Below are positions 11,118 through 21,028 of a stretch of 64,000 bases of DNA, in pieces (the stretch's first letter is position 1; each line of letters starts with the position of its first letter). The stretch lies in contig CANTUR010000892.1 in the NCBI GenBank assembly GCA_947683625.1, positions 1,159,501 to 1,223,500 on the forward strand, given 5' to 3'. The notes beneath the pieces are model-generated. The model worked only from the letters and a program-made list of their open reading frames with translations. It made no database searches and was not told where the DNA came from. The position numbers were made by a program, and so were the translations under genes. Source of the DNA: Mallotus nudiflorus (taxonomy: Eukaryota > Streptophyta > Magnoliopsida > Malpighiales > Euphorbiaceae).

Positions 11118-11612
11118 ATGGTAGCGAAGGTTACAAAAAAGAAACATGGCCTGATAATGTTCTTAGATGATGACCTACCTTTAGAAGGAATAAACCATAA
11201 TAAGGCATTGTTTATCCCAGCTGAGGTGAGGAGAAAGACAACTAATTTTACTATGGTTGATGATGGTTTTACTATTAATGTGTGTCCTTTGAAAATCCTG
11301 CCTAACTTAGGTTTGAAAGCTAAAGACTTAACAAATTCAAACCTCATAATTAGAGCTTATAATGACAACACTAGGAATGTGGAGCGGGCATTCCAAGCTC
11401 TAGTTAAAATAGGACTTATGGAATCAACTATTAAGTTTACTATGGTAGATATTCCAATCACTTATGCCTTATTATTAGGAAGGCCATGGTTCTATGCTTT
11501 AGGAGGGTTACCCTCAACTATGCATCAAAAGATAAAATTCTCTCATGAAGGAGAGGTTGTGACTATAGAAGCTGGGACCGATGCTGCTATGGTAGCCATA
11601 TTTAATAAATAG
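11118..11612 (+). pseudogene. Aspartic protease region of element D
   Basis: A 164-codon open stretch. Residues 45-75 hold MVDDGFTINVCPLKIL, where Tat/Ogre proteases have a D-N-G-S type catalytic loop; here the Ser/Thr position is Phe. Downstream are LIIRAYNDNTRN, FTMVDIPITYALLLGRPW (about residues 108-126) and LPSTMHQKIKFSHEG, all family hallmarks. It would cut the gag-pol polyprotein. The intact frame for this part contrasts with the heavily broken gag. The start is not a real initiation site, as the region belongs to one polyprotein. Confidence 0.85.
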
Positions 11613-11618
11613 AAGCAA

Positions 11619-11813
11619 ATGTGTGCACCCCCTAGTTTCCAGATTGTTAGGATATTTGATGGAACTGAAATGGACCCGAGAGTAGCAAAAATGATGGAGA
11701 GTATGAATTATCGGCTTGGGAAAGGGCTGGGGAAGAATGAGCAAGGAAGCCCTAGTCTCCTAAAGTTCAAAAGTAAGGCAACACAACTGGTTTGGGTTAT
11801 GTTAAAGAAATAA
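11619..11813 (+). pseudogene. G-patch region between protease and RT (element D)
   Basis: The segment reads MMESMNYRLGKGLGKNEQGS (about 11691-11750), the aromatic-Gly-x-Gly-Leu-Gly pattern of the G-patch, a short RNA/protein-binding motif. A stop at 11613 separates it from the protease and a frameshift near 11790 separates it from the following Lys-rich part (11792-12172). Plant Tat-type gypsy elements are known to carry a G-patch here. It probably contacts RNA or an RNA helicase. Confidence 0.8.
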
Positions 11814-13700
11814 AGCTGATAAGCAGAAGAGCAAAGAAGAGGTTTAATGCTAAACAAAGGAAGCTCTCAAAGAAAATTGAGCCAATAAGTGAGAATTTTA
11901 TCAAGCCAGGGGAAGGCAATGTTGTTAGAGGAGATGTTCCTAGATTTGAGATATTCAAGAAGCAAATTGTGGAGAACATGGTGAAATATAATAAAGAGGA
12001 AGTGATGAAGCTGGCAGTTGAGAGGATGGGCAATGTTGTTGTCGAAGAGCTGCTATGTCTGCCACCTAAAGAGGAGCCACCCCAAAATTTAGCTATTGTC
12101 ATTAATGATAGATTTATTGATGTTTTCTATGAGGAAACTAATGTAATAACATCTGGTCTATTTGAGGATTAAAACTCTATTTTTTCCATGGTCAATGATA
12201 TGAATGATGGTTTTGCTTACTTGTATGATGTGCATCCTGATAGTTCTATGCATTATAACTTTGATCAGTCATGCATGTTTGACATTAATTCAATTCAATT
12301 TGATTTATTTAATATGGGAACAAATGATAATCCTAAGAACATTTATATATCACACGAGGTAAATCTTGAAGAGAGGGAAAATTTTGAAAGAATATTGACA
12401 AAAAGAAAGGTAGTATTTGCTTGGACTTATGAGTATATGCCAGGTTTAGATAGGGAAATTGCAAAGCATCATATTCCTACTCATACAAAAATTAAACCTA
12501 TTAAGTAGAAACTATATAGGCTAAGACCAGAGTGGACTGAAAAGATAAGGGAGGAAATTGCTAAACAAATTAAGGCTAACTTTCTAGAAGTAGTAGATTA
12601 TCCTCAAAGGTTAGCAAACATAGTGTCAGTACCCAAGAAATATGGTAAGGTACATATTTGTGTAGATTTTGGGGATTTGAACATAGCATGTCCGAAGGAT
12701 AACTTCCCTTTACCCCACATTGATGTAATAGTAGACAACGCAGCATCTAGTGCAATTTACTCCTTGATGGATCGATTCTCTAGGTACAATCAGATAATGA
12801 TGGCAGTTATGGATAAGATCAAGACAGCTTTCATCATATAATAGGGGACATATTGCTACAAGGTTATGCCTTTCAAGTTGAAGAATGCAGGTGCAACATA
12901 TCAAAGGGCAGCCACCGCTCTTTTCCATAACATGATGCATAAGGATGTGGAGGTATATGTGGACGATATGATGGTTAAGTTAGAAAAAAAAGAGGGTCAC
13001 TTTGAAGCTCTCAATAAGTTGTTAGCTTGAATTGAAAGATACAATCTGAGGCTTAACCCGAAGAAGTGCATTTTTTGGGTTACTTCAGGAAAATTATTAA
13101 GGCATATAGTTAGCAGCCGAGGAATTGAAGTGGATCTAGATAAAGTGAAAGCTATTTAGGAAATGTCAACACTGAAAACAAAGAAAAAAGTGAGAGGATT
13201 CATTGGCAGGTTACAGTATAGTAGTAGACTTATCGTAAAGCTTACTAATATTTGTGACCTTATCTTCAAATTCTTGAGAAAACTAGCCAGTCAAGTGGAA
13301 TGATGATTGTCAAAAGGCATTTAAAATGATTAAGGAATATCTTTCCAATCCACCTGTACTAAAACCATCGAGGCAAGGTAAGTCATTGATCCTGTAGTTG
13401 GCCTTAGAGGAAAATGCAATGGGGGCAATGCAAGTACAAGAAGGACCAAAAGGGATAGAGCACGTAGTGTATTACTTCAGCAAGAAGTTCCTACCATATG
13501 AGGAAAAGTATGACTCGGCAAAGAAGACATGTTTGATTATGATCTGGCAATAAGGAAATTGAGGCATTATTTTCAGTCTTATAAGGTCCAAGCAATTTCA
13601 AAGATTGATCCCTTAAGGTACTTATTTTAGGCGCCTGCTTTGATTGGTTAGTACTTCTGACTGAGTTTGATATATAGTACATCACCATAAAGGTCATCAA
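11792..13700 (+). pseudogene. Reverse transcriptase and first RNase H of element D
   Basis: After a Lys/Glu-rich connector (11792-12172), the RT lead-in reads VVFAWTYEYMPGLD (about 12412). RT proper has VHICVDFGDLNIACPKDNFPLP (12650-12715), KLKNAGATYQRA (about 12879) and the catalytic YVDDMMVK at 12956-12979, so the YVDD itself is intact. RLNPKKCIFWV and FIGRLQYSSRLI follow. A connection segment and retroviral-type RNase H follow (LALEENAMGAMQV about 13398, VVYYFSKKFLPYEEKY about 13466). Stops occur at about 12506 and 12841 and repeatedly thereafter. It would copy the element RNA to DNA. Confidence 0.9.
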
Positions 13701-13789
13701 GGAGAGGGCAGTAGTAGAATTCCCAGTTCATAATGCAGTCGAGGGTAATGAACAATGGAACCTAGAGTTTCTAGATGAAAACCTGACAG

Positions 13790-14190
13790 TCATAGAGCAT
13801 CAAGAGTGGAAGCTCTACTTCGATGGGGCTGTAAACAATAAAGAAGCTGGATTAGGAGTAATTCTTGTTATGCCAGAAGGAGAAACCATACCGATGGCCA
13901 AGAAATTAGATTTTAAGGTGACAAATAATATGGATGAGTATGAAGCATGCGTCTATGGAATTGAAGCAACTTTAGTAGCTAGGGCAAAGGAATTACTAGT
14001 TTATGGGGATTCAATGTTGGTTGTTAGCTAGGCTAATGAAGAATGGGAAGTGAAAGAAGAAAAGCTAAAACCCTACATCTACTATTTGAAAGCTTTAGTG
14101 AGGAACTTCAATAAATGCCACTTTATCCATTTATCAAGAGACGACAATTAGATGACAGATGCATTAGCAACACTCTCTTCAATATGGGAT
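13790..14190 (+). pseudogene. Second, archaeal-type RNase H (aRNH) of element D
   Basis: The segment reads LYFDGAVNNKEAGLGVIL (about 13812), MDEYEACVYGIEATLVA (about 13930), LLVYGDSMLVV (about 13996) and DALATLSS (about 14158). Asp-Gly, Glu, Asp and Asp stand in the order of the RNase H catalytic set. A second RNase H of this type between the first and integrase is a known trait of the Tat clade. Two stops arise at positions that would be Gln codons (CAG to TAG). It would remove the RNA strand during plus-strand synthesis. Confidence 0.87.
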
Positions 14191-14299
14191 AGTGCAACGG
14201 GATTAACCATGAAGCCTTTGGTAATCATGAAATCAAGAGCTCCATGTTATAGGGGAGAGCAGATTATGAGTGTTCAAATAGGGCCTGAAGAAAATTTAT

Positions 14300-15543
14300 G
14301 GTTTTATGATATTCAGAGGTTTATCAAAGAAAGAAAGTATCCTGATGAAGTGACCTTAAAAGAGAGATATGCTCTCCATGTTCTTGCACGTAACTATGCA
14401 AGTCATGATGGATTATTATATAAGAGAATGTTGAGTGGTATGCAGCTTAGATGTCTCAAGAAAGATGAAGCTAAAGAGGTGATGAAAGAGATTCATGTAG
14501 GAGCTTGTGGTTCTCACATGAACGGGATGATCCTAGCTAAGAAGATACTCAAGCAAAGGTATTATTGGATAAATATGGAATAGGATTGTATCAAAAAAGT
14601 GAGGCAATGTCATCAATATCATATTTATAGGAATCTTAACCATTTACCTCCTACAATGCTAAATAGTTTATCATCACCTTAGCCCTTTGCAGCCTGGGGG
14701 ATTTATAATATAGGAAAAATAAGGCCGACAACATCAAATGGGAACAAGTACATAGTTGTGGCAATAGATTACGTCTCTAGATGGGTAGAGGCCAAATCCT
14801 TCAATGCCACGAAAGTAAAAAGGATAGCGCAATTTATTAAGAAAAGCCTTATTTGTATGTATGGGGTTCCATGTCATATTGTGACAAATAATGGAGTCCA
14901 ATTTCAGGTAGAAATAGTATAATTGTTACAGAAGTATGAGATTGAACATCATAAGTCTTCACCATATCATCCTCAAGCCAATGGAGCATTGGAAGTAACT
15001 AACAAAAATGTCAAGAAAATCCTCTCTAAAATGGTTAAGACTTATAAAGATTAATCTGAGTTTCTTCCTTTTGCTTTATGGGGATATAGGACTACAGCTA
15101 TAACAACCACAGGCCAAACTCCATTCTCCTTAGTATATGGTTATGAAGTAGTCTTGCCAACAAAAATAAAGATCAAATCCTTGAGAGTTGTCATGGAAGC
15201 TAAAACTCTTGAGAGTGAATGGGCTCAAAAGAGATATGATCACCTTGTATCTCTAGATGATAAAAGGATGAATGCTTTGTTTCACACTTAGATATATCAA
15301 AGGAGAATAGCAAGATCATTCAATAAGAAGGTTAAGCTTAGAAAGATAAAAGCTGGGGACATGGTGTTAAAACAATCCAAAGCAGTGGTATTTGATCCGA
15401 GAGGAAAGTTCAAACCAAACTGGGAAGGACCATTTTTAGTCAAATCGGTTCTTCCTAAAGGAGCTGTGAAGATTTCATATCTGTAAGGGAATGAATTCAT
15501 GGAGCCTATTAACCTGCATTGCCTTAAGAAATACTACCTGTAA
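14300..15543 (+). pseudogene. Integrase of element D
   Basis: The zinc-binding region shows HVGACGSHMNG and, after about 30 residues, a VRQCHQYH remnant (14490-14630). The catalytic core has VVAIDYVSRWVEA (Asp, about 14757), TNNGVQFQ (second Asp replaced by Asn, about 14884) and SPYHPQANGALEVTNKNV (Glu, about 14957). The C-terminal part shows LWGYRTTAITTTGQTPF, YGYEVVLP and WEGPFLV, the GPY/F-like module, and ends NLHCLKKYYL with TAA at about 15541. Six or more stops are present. The lost second catalytic Asp and the stops mean this copy cannot integrate. Confidence 0.9.
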
Positions 15544-15585
15544 AAATGAATAAAAGTAGTAAAAAGAAAATAAAGTCTGCTGATT

Positions 15586-15810
15586 AGAAAACCTAAAAAG
15601 GCTAGTCAGGTAAAAGTTAGGAAATTCTTGCTGTTTAGAAAACCCGTAAAGGGCTGGCAAGCAAAAATTACGGAATAAAAAAATAAAATAATAATAATAA
15701 TAATAATAATAAAAGAGATTATCCCACTGGCTAGAAAACTCGCAAAGGGCTAGTTAGGCAAAAATTAGGGCAAATAAATGAGAGAGAAAAATATTCAGCT
15801 AGAAAATTCA
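15586..15810 (+). repeat. Post-integrase short repeats of Tat type, plus (AAT)n
   Basis: Spaced units of the form GAAAACCCxxAAAGGGCTxG followed by GGCAAAAATTAGGG occur at 15586, 15637, 15735 and (short) 15801. The unit is an imperfect inverted repeat (ACCC/GGGCT). Comparable words follow the pol of many Tat/Ogre elements. An AAT run lies at 15688-15711. Two more units are at 16591 and 16638, inside the apparent intron of the antisense gene. Confidence 0.7.
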
Positions 15811-15999
15811 AAAGGACAAGTTAATAATAAGAAATGATGTCATGTGATGTAATAAATGTACTCATTTCGACCCTAATTAGTGAATCCTCTTCAAATTGAA
15901 TTTTAGTTTTAACATTACCTGTTCTATCTTATTTAAAATGCATAAGTACTAGAAAGGAAAACAGAACATGAAAGCTTAAAATTAGCTATATAAGACCAA

Positions 16000-17320
16000 T
16001 TTCTATTGATGTGTGTGTTTCTTCTTTTATGACTCATCATGCAAAGCTTGAGTCCTCTTGTATCTAAAGAATGCTGGTGGCTCCGTAGCTTATACCATAA
16101 CCCAGGTCTTGTAATTATCATTAGTAGCTCTATCAGCATCCAAGTGTATGTTCTGCTCAAGAATCCTATAAGGCCATAAATCCTTGACCCTGTCTAAAAA
16201 ATCTTATCTGAGGGGGAAGCCTTCAAAGTTAGTCAGAATGGTAACTATGAATTATGGGCAGCCATATTGACAATAAAGGCAAGAAGGAGAAAAGAAAGTC
16301 AAGAAATGCAGCCCTGGAATGGGAACACAATTATCATATAGTACAAGGGTCATAAACTTCAGCTTCCACCAGGGGCATATCCATGTAATCTCAACATCTG
16401 TAATGCCCTGTAACCAGTTCACCCACTAGTCTACAGTTTGCATGTCCTTCACCTTCAATGGGCAAGATTGCAGTTGATGAAGCTGATAGGATGAAGAGTT
16501 AACAGGAATAGCAAGCAAACTCAGCTTCTCTTGTAACCAGATCTATAAAATATAGAAATAAATAAAATGAAATGAAATCTCGCTAAGTTGAAAACCCTAA
16601 AGGGTGGCTTAGGAAAAAATTAGGGCAAGCCTGCTAAGTTGAAAACCCAAGAGGGCGGCTTAGGAAAAAGTTAAGGCAAAAGGGATTTTAGCTACATACT
16701 TGGAGAAGAAGTAAACTGCCCGAAAGACGACATTGGGATTTGAAGTTATCTAGCCCAGTAATGTTCTCAACAAGAATAATAGGTATAGGATCGACCCGAG
16801 TCTCTAATTTTTCTAAGATACCCCTAATCCTAGTATTAGCATCCCCATGGGAAGAAACTAAGAGAAATTGAGCGTAAAGGAAAAAAGCAACAGTTTTAAT
16901 CCAAGCAGCACTGCACTTATTCTTGGTCTCACATGCAGTAATTAAGGAAGATAGATTGATACTCCCAAGGTTATGAGCAAAAAGATAAATATCACTAGGG
17001 GGCATATCAAAGAAAGCAACAAGCCTATTTAGGAATCGCATACCTAAATCAAGCAGGGCAATGGCAACAGTAGAGTCGAATGAGCACCCTAGGATGGCAG
17101 CAAATTCCTCAACCATAGGACACAGCTCTTGACAATTAAACTTGAAGACATGATCCTTTGAGCTCCATAATATTGTGGCAGCATGCAAGAAATTGTCATT
17201 TGTCTTCAGATGTTTAAAAGATTTTAAGGTTTTGATATGAAAGGTTTAAAGTGTATTCTAGTCATTACCATTAAGGCTTTTGAGAAAATTCTTCATTAGT
17301 TGGAAAGAAGCTAAAGTCAT
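16000..17320 (-). pseudogene. Antisense DUF7745-like gene with one apparent intron
   Basis: Minus-strand gene opposite to pol. ATG at 17320 (complement) opens a frame leading, with two stops, into FLHAATILWSSKDHVFKFN and ELCPMVEEFAAILG (about 17190-17080), then LDLGMRFLNRL and HGDANTRIRGILEKLETRVD, ending LLLLQ at 16700. This pattern fits the DUF7745 family found in plant repeats. The frame runs into GTATGT and resumes in phase after a TTTTATAG acceptor with IWLQEKLSLL (16542 downward), then EITWICPWWKLKFM, VPIPGLHFL and FPLR (about 16210). It fades near 16000. Function is unknown; the family is related to plant mobile domain proteins. Neighbours are a second antisense gene upstream and convergent pol downstream. 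Three or four stops make it a pseudogene. Confidence 0.75.
16543..16699 (-). other. Apparent spliceosomal intron in the antisense DUF7745-like gene
   Basis: 157 nt. The donor is CAA|GTATGT (complement of 16694-16699) and the acceptor TTTTATAG (complement of 16543-16550). Reading phase is 0 on both sides, and the protein pattern continues across (LLLLQ to IWLQEKL). The intron contains two of the Tat-type GAAAACCC repeats (16591 and 16638), read on the other strand. Confidence 0.7.
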
Positions 17321-17368
17321 AATGAGAATGAAGAAAAAAGGAGTAGTGCAACTAGTTCCCTTTTGAGC

Positions 17369-17377
17369 CTTTTATAA
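17369..17377 (-). promoter_or_regulatory. TATA box of the antisense DUF7745-like gene
   Basis: The minus strand reads CCCCTTATAAAAGGCTC, with TATAAAAGG at the complement of 17369-17377. The start codon lies about 50 nt downstream at 17320, a normal distance for a plant TATA promoter with a short leader. Confidence 0.65.
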
Positions 17378-17725
17378 GGGGAGAAGCTGAATTTGGATGG
17401 TATTAGGATTCTTCTAATTGATAGAGATAATGGATGATAGATAAATGATAAGGATAAATGGATATGGAAAGATCATAAGTAAAGGAGAAATAGTTTAATT
17501 ATCTAAAATCTTTATCCATTTACTTAAGTCTGATTTGAGGAATTTGAATTCATATCAAGACACAAATTAGTTTAACATAGTGCATACAAAAACAGTTAGG
17601 ATTCTAACACAATAGTATGGTAGAAATAGTCTAACACAAATAGAAGTCAGAAATGAAGATAGCCTATATTAGTCATCCTAATCTCTAAAATTCAACCATT
17701 GGCTCCATCCTCTGGTAGGATCATA

Positions 17726-19740
17726 TCAATGAAAGGTGTCTGGAGGACTGACAAATGAAGTCCCAGCACTATGAGGGTTAATGCCTAAATCTGCAAGCTG
17801 TCGACGAAGCATCTCGATCTCATGTTCTAGATCACTAAAGTAGCTTTATACATATAGGAAATAACATGTTATATGCATTCCATGCATAACACGCATACAT
17901 TGCACTCCCAATGTATATACTTACCCTCCAACTGTCTGTGACCTGTATAGTGAATAACCTCTGAGATGAGGCTAGTCCATGCAAGTACTCTACCTGTGTC
18001 CGAGGAACCTATTTTGTAAATTTACTAAAGTTAGTGTCAAGTGTATAGATCATACAAGGAATAAGTCAAAAAGACTCACATGAGAAGCATCTACTAGAGA
18101 AAAGACAGAAAGCTAAGCATGACTAAAATGCATCTACTGCTCAACTGGAGTCTGAACAGTAAGAACCCAGTAGAACATTGACCTATCCAAAAGAGAGATA
18201 TCACTAAGGGTAATGCCCACAAAAGCACCATCACGACTAGTCCCAACATGTTGGGTATGATGTGCAGGGCTAGGTCTGGGCTCAGGCCTCTTAATATCAT
18301 GAACAACCTCAATCTCTAGAGCAATCTCAGTCTCTTCCTCTGTCACCTCATCAGCAAGAGAGCGAACCTCCTCAAAATGTAAAAAGAATAAATGATTCAT
18401 AGGTTCTAAAGAAAGAAGCTAAAATAATAAGAAATTACCTCAGCATCTTCAATGAGAATATGCTCCAAGAGGCTCTTAAGAATGAACTACTAATAATGTT
18501 GAGAACGCTCAAGAAAATCTGAGGTAGCTTATCCCTGTAGTGAATCTCTCAACTCTAAACCTATCAGATGCGAGCTGTAGAGCATAAAGGAAGGGATATC
18601 AAATGGAATGAGGTGTCGAGAAGGCCCAGAAGACCAATGATACACTCGCTCCCCTAAATACTATATCAAACAACCATATTCAGGAAGTAGAACCCTCATA
18701 GACTCAAGATGTGTTGAACTATCCATAAAGTCATATCTCTGGACATTATCAGCTCCCACCAACCAATCAGAATTAATCTATAAAATCATGTTAATTAATT
18801 TTTATTTTCATTAAATAATGAAGTACTAATGAATTTGCTTCTTACTAAGTGCCATTCGACAGTGTTAAACCGATCACGATAGGTCTAAAGAGTGTTCCTA
18901 GCACTGTCAAGGCAGGAAGAACCCTATCTCATCATCAGAGGAAAGCTCCTATCAAAGCTAATAGCACTGAAGCCTCAAATCAACTTGATCTCTATGCTCT
19001 AGATCTGAAAGAAAAAGAGCATATCAATAAAAGGTAAAGGAAAGCAAGACAATAAAGATTAAGGAAAGGAGAACATACATGCAAGATGTGCCAAAAGCCA
19101 CACATCTTGACAGCACCTCTACAGACAGTGTCCAATCTGTAATAAAGGTAAGCGACTATAGCAAATCCTTAATCAAGTGTGGCAACCCGATCCAAGTCAC
19201 GAAAAGGACCGAGCAATGACCTCATGACTGGTCTCGTAAAAGAGGGTCGTACCCAACAATATCAAAAGAAGACACCTTGCCTTCTAGGTAATTTGACAAG
19301 GAGTAGTAGTGGGTAGATGTCTAAACCCTTAAACTAAGGATAAAAGCAAAGCATTCTTTTTATTCTTCCACATCAGAATGAACCCTATCAGGTCTCACAC
19401 ATATTGACTCCGTGCATCTTCAGAAAGATGGTAGTAGCTGACATCAAATGGAAATGGGGTCCCTCTGAAGTCAATCTCAGTGATAGCAGAGAAGCTTATA
19501 GGCAAAATGGTCAGCTCACCCACACAAGTATGAAATGTGTGGGTAGTATCCATCCATCGCTCGATCAAAGTAAACAAAACAACCCAGTCTGACCATGAAA
19601 TAATTCTCGAGCTAGATTAAAATAGGAGGAAGTGCATCAATGAAATGCCTAAACTTAGAGGCCCAAATCAAATGTGTCACCTGCCCTGGTAGTCCATGAA
19701 ATAATTCTCGAGCTAGATTAAAATAGCCCATGAATTTCAT
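17726..19740 (-). pseudogene. Antisense plant mobile domain (PMD)-like gene with several apparent introns
   Basis: ATG at 19740 (complement) follows an in-frame stop. The frame reads FNLARELFHGLPGQ and WASKFRHFIDALPP; then, after a shift, LIERWMDTTHTFHTCVGELT (about 19568-19510), the best-known PMD signature. RLDTVCRGAVKMCGFWHILH (about 19140-19080) and TYRDRFNTVEWHL match the rest of the domain. Apparent introns are 19078-19005 (GTATGT...TTTCAG), 18845-18778 (GTAAGA...TTTATAG) and 18438 to about 18371 (GTAATT...GAG, weaker). The acidic tail EVRSLADEVTEEETEIALEI and a last coiled-coil-like exon (DLEHEIEMLRRQLADLG) end at TGA 17726-17728. Host PMD proteins (MAIN/MAIL) act in the nucleus in genome stability and silencing. 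A role here is inference only. Stops make it a pseudogene. Confidence 0.78.
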
Positions 19741-19754
19741 CGGACGCTAGTTAA

Positions 19755-19814
19755 ATTTCAAAATAATAATTAATTAATTAAAAAATTAATTAATTAATTA
19801 AAATTTTGAATTAA
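19755..19814. repeat. Long AT-rich palindrome upstream of the antisense PMD-like gene
   Basis: ATTTCAAAAT at the left pairs with ATTTTGAAT at the right around repeated AATTAATTAATTA arms and a short A-rich centre (about 19781). It lies 15-75 bp upstream of the antisense start codon. It could be a promoter part or merely simple sequence. Confidence 0.55.
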
Positions 19815-19882
19815 AAGAATTGAATAGTTGATTAATTGATTGATCAATTAATCCTTTTCTTTCAAAAAAATTGAAAATTGAA

Positions 19883-19957
19883 AATGCTAATTGGCAATGT
19901 AGATTGCCGACCAGCAATCCGAATTACCGATCGGCATTTAATTAAGCCAATCAACAT
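19883..19957 (-). promoter_or_regulatory. Degenerate copy of the LTR palindrome array, upstream of the antisense PMD-like gene
   Basis: Units AATGCTAATTGGCAAT (19883), ATTGCCGACCAGCAAT (19903), ATTACCGATCGGCATT (19923) and a poorer one ending at 19957 recur at about 20 bp. They are of the same kind as the 21-bp-period palindromes in both LTRs. They lie 140-220 bp upstream of the antisense start codon, where an enhancer would sit. Confidence 0.6.
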
Positions 19958-20009
19958 TATCCAAGCTGATAAAAAATTAGAAATTCTGATTGGAATTCCA
20001 GACTTCCGA

Positions 20010-20935
20010 TCAGTCATACAGGCTATCCAAAGGCTGAATTTCACATTTTTGAAATTTAATTTTAATTTTATCATGCATTTTCAATTAATTTCTCATTTAA
20101 TCTAATTAACATGCATATTAATTTCTACTCTGAACTGACTCTGATTACTAATTGTGCAAGTAATATTTTTACAGAAATAAATAGAAGCAGTAAAATGTTA
20201 CCTCATTACCCACATCTCTGCACCTATGGGTATGTAAATGAGTTAAAGGAAAAATAGTTGAGCCCTCTCGAAGTCCAAGATCATTCTAAGGAAGACAAGG
20301 AGGCAAAATCCTCTTATTTTCTGAAATCTTTACTCTCCCATATTGTTTGTGTTGTAAGGAGGCCATAGGATCAGACAGATTGTAAATCATACATTAAATT
20401 ATCAAGAAATGAAAATCAATGTAAAAAAAGGACATGAAAAGGAAAGAAAATGAAGAAGAAGAGAGAATGAAATGAGACATGCAAAAAAGAGGGAATATAT
20501 GAAGTGGAAAATGTTCACTTTGGTCCATTACTTTTGCTTGCATATGGATACAAGTTCTCTTATTACAATTTGGTCCATAATTGCATTCTGATTAGGAATT
20601 CATTCCTAAATTAAATCATGATATTCATTTCATCAAATTAATAAATCCTTGAATTATTAATCTACAACCAGTCTGTAACTCTGAATTCTCTATCAAGTAC
20701 AGAATACAAAATAAAATTACATAATTCAATTTTGCATTTCTACATGCATCATTTCAGTCAAGTGTCAAAATTCGTTTCATGTTACATAGTATCTTAAACA
20801 CAAATTTTCAAAATTACCATGTTATGTGCTGCACAATAGTCATAACATGAATTTCAAAGTCCATATGTTATATGCTTCAATAGCGGTTATAACATGACCT
20901 TTTTTCAGACGTTTACCACCAAACACTACACGATA
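20010..20935. other. Element D, noncoding region before the minisatellite
   Basis: AT-rich with no significant open frame, no recognisable motif and no clear repeat. It would include the far upstream region of the antisense PMD-like gene. Confidence 0.4.
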
Positions 20936-21028
20936 GTTATGGTGATGTCGCTAAACACCCCATAGGGAATATAGCTGATTTTAAATCTCTAGACATTCCA
21001 CAAGAACTATAGCACGCTTTTCATCATT

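Noticed and set aside
11514..12102. Minus-strand open frames opposite protease and RT of element D
   Set aside because: Shadows of the sense polyprotein, with hydrophobic, Ser/Leu-rich composition typical of reverse translations of Lys/Glu-rich coding sequence.
17726..19740. A separate DNA transposon (PMD-carrying MULE type) nested in element D
   Set aside because: I found no terminal inverted repeats or target duplication bracketing the region. The Tat-type repeats on both sides of 15820-16580 and the LTR-type palindromes at 19883 suggest the region belongs to the gypsy element, though a search would be needed to settle it.
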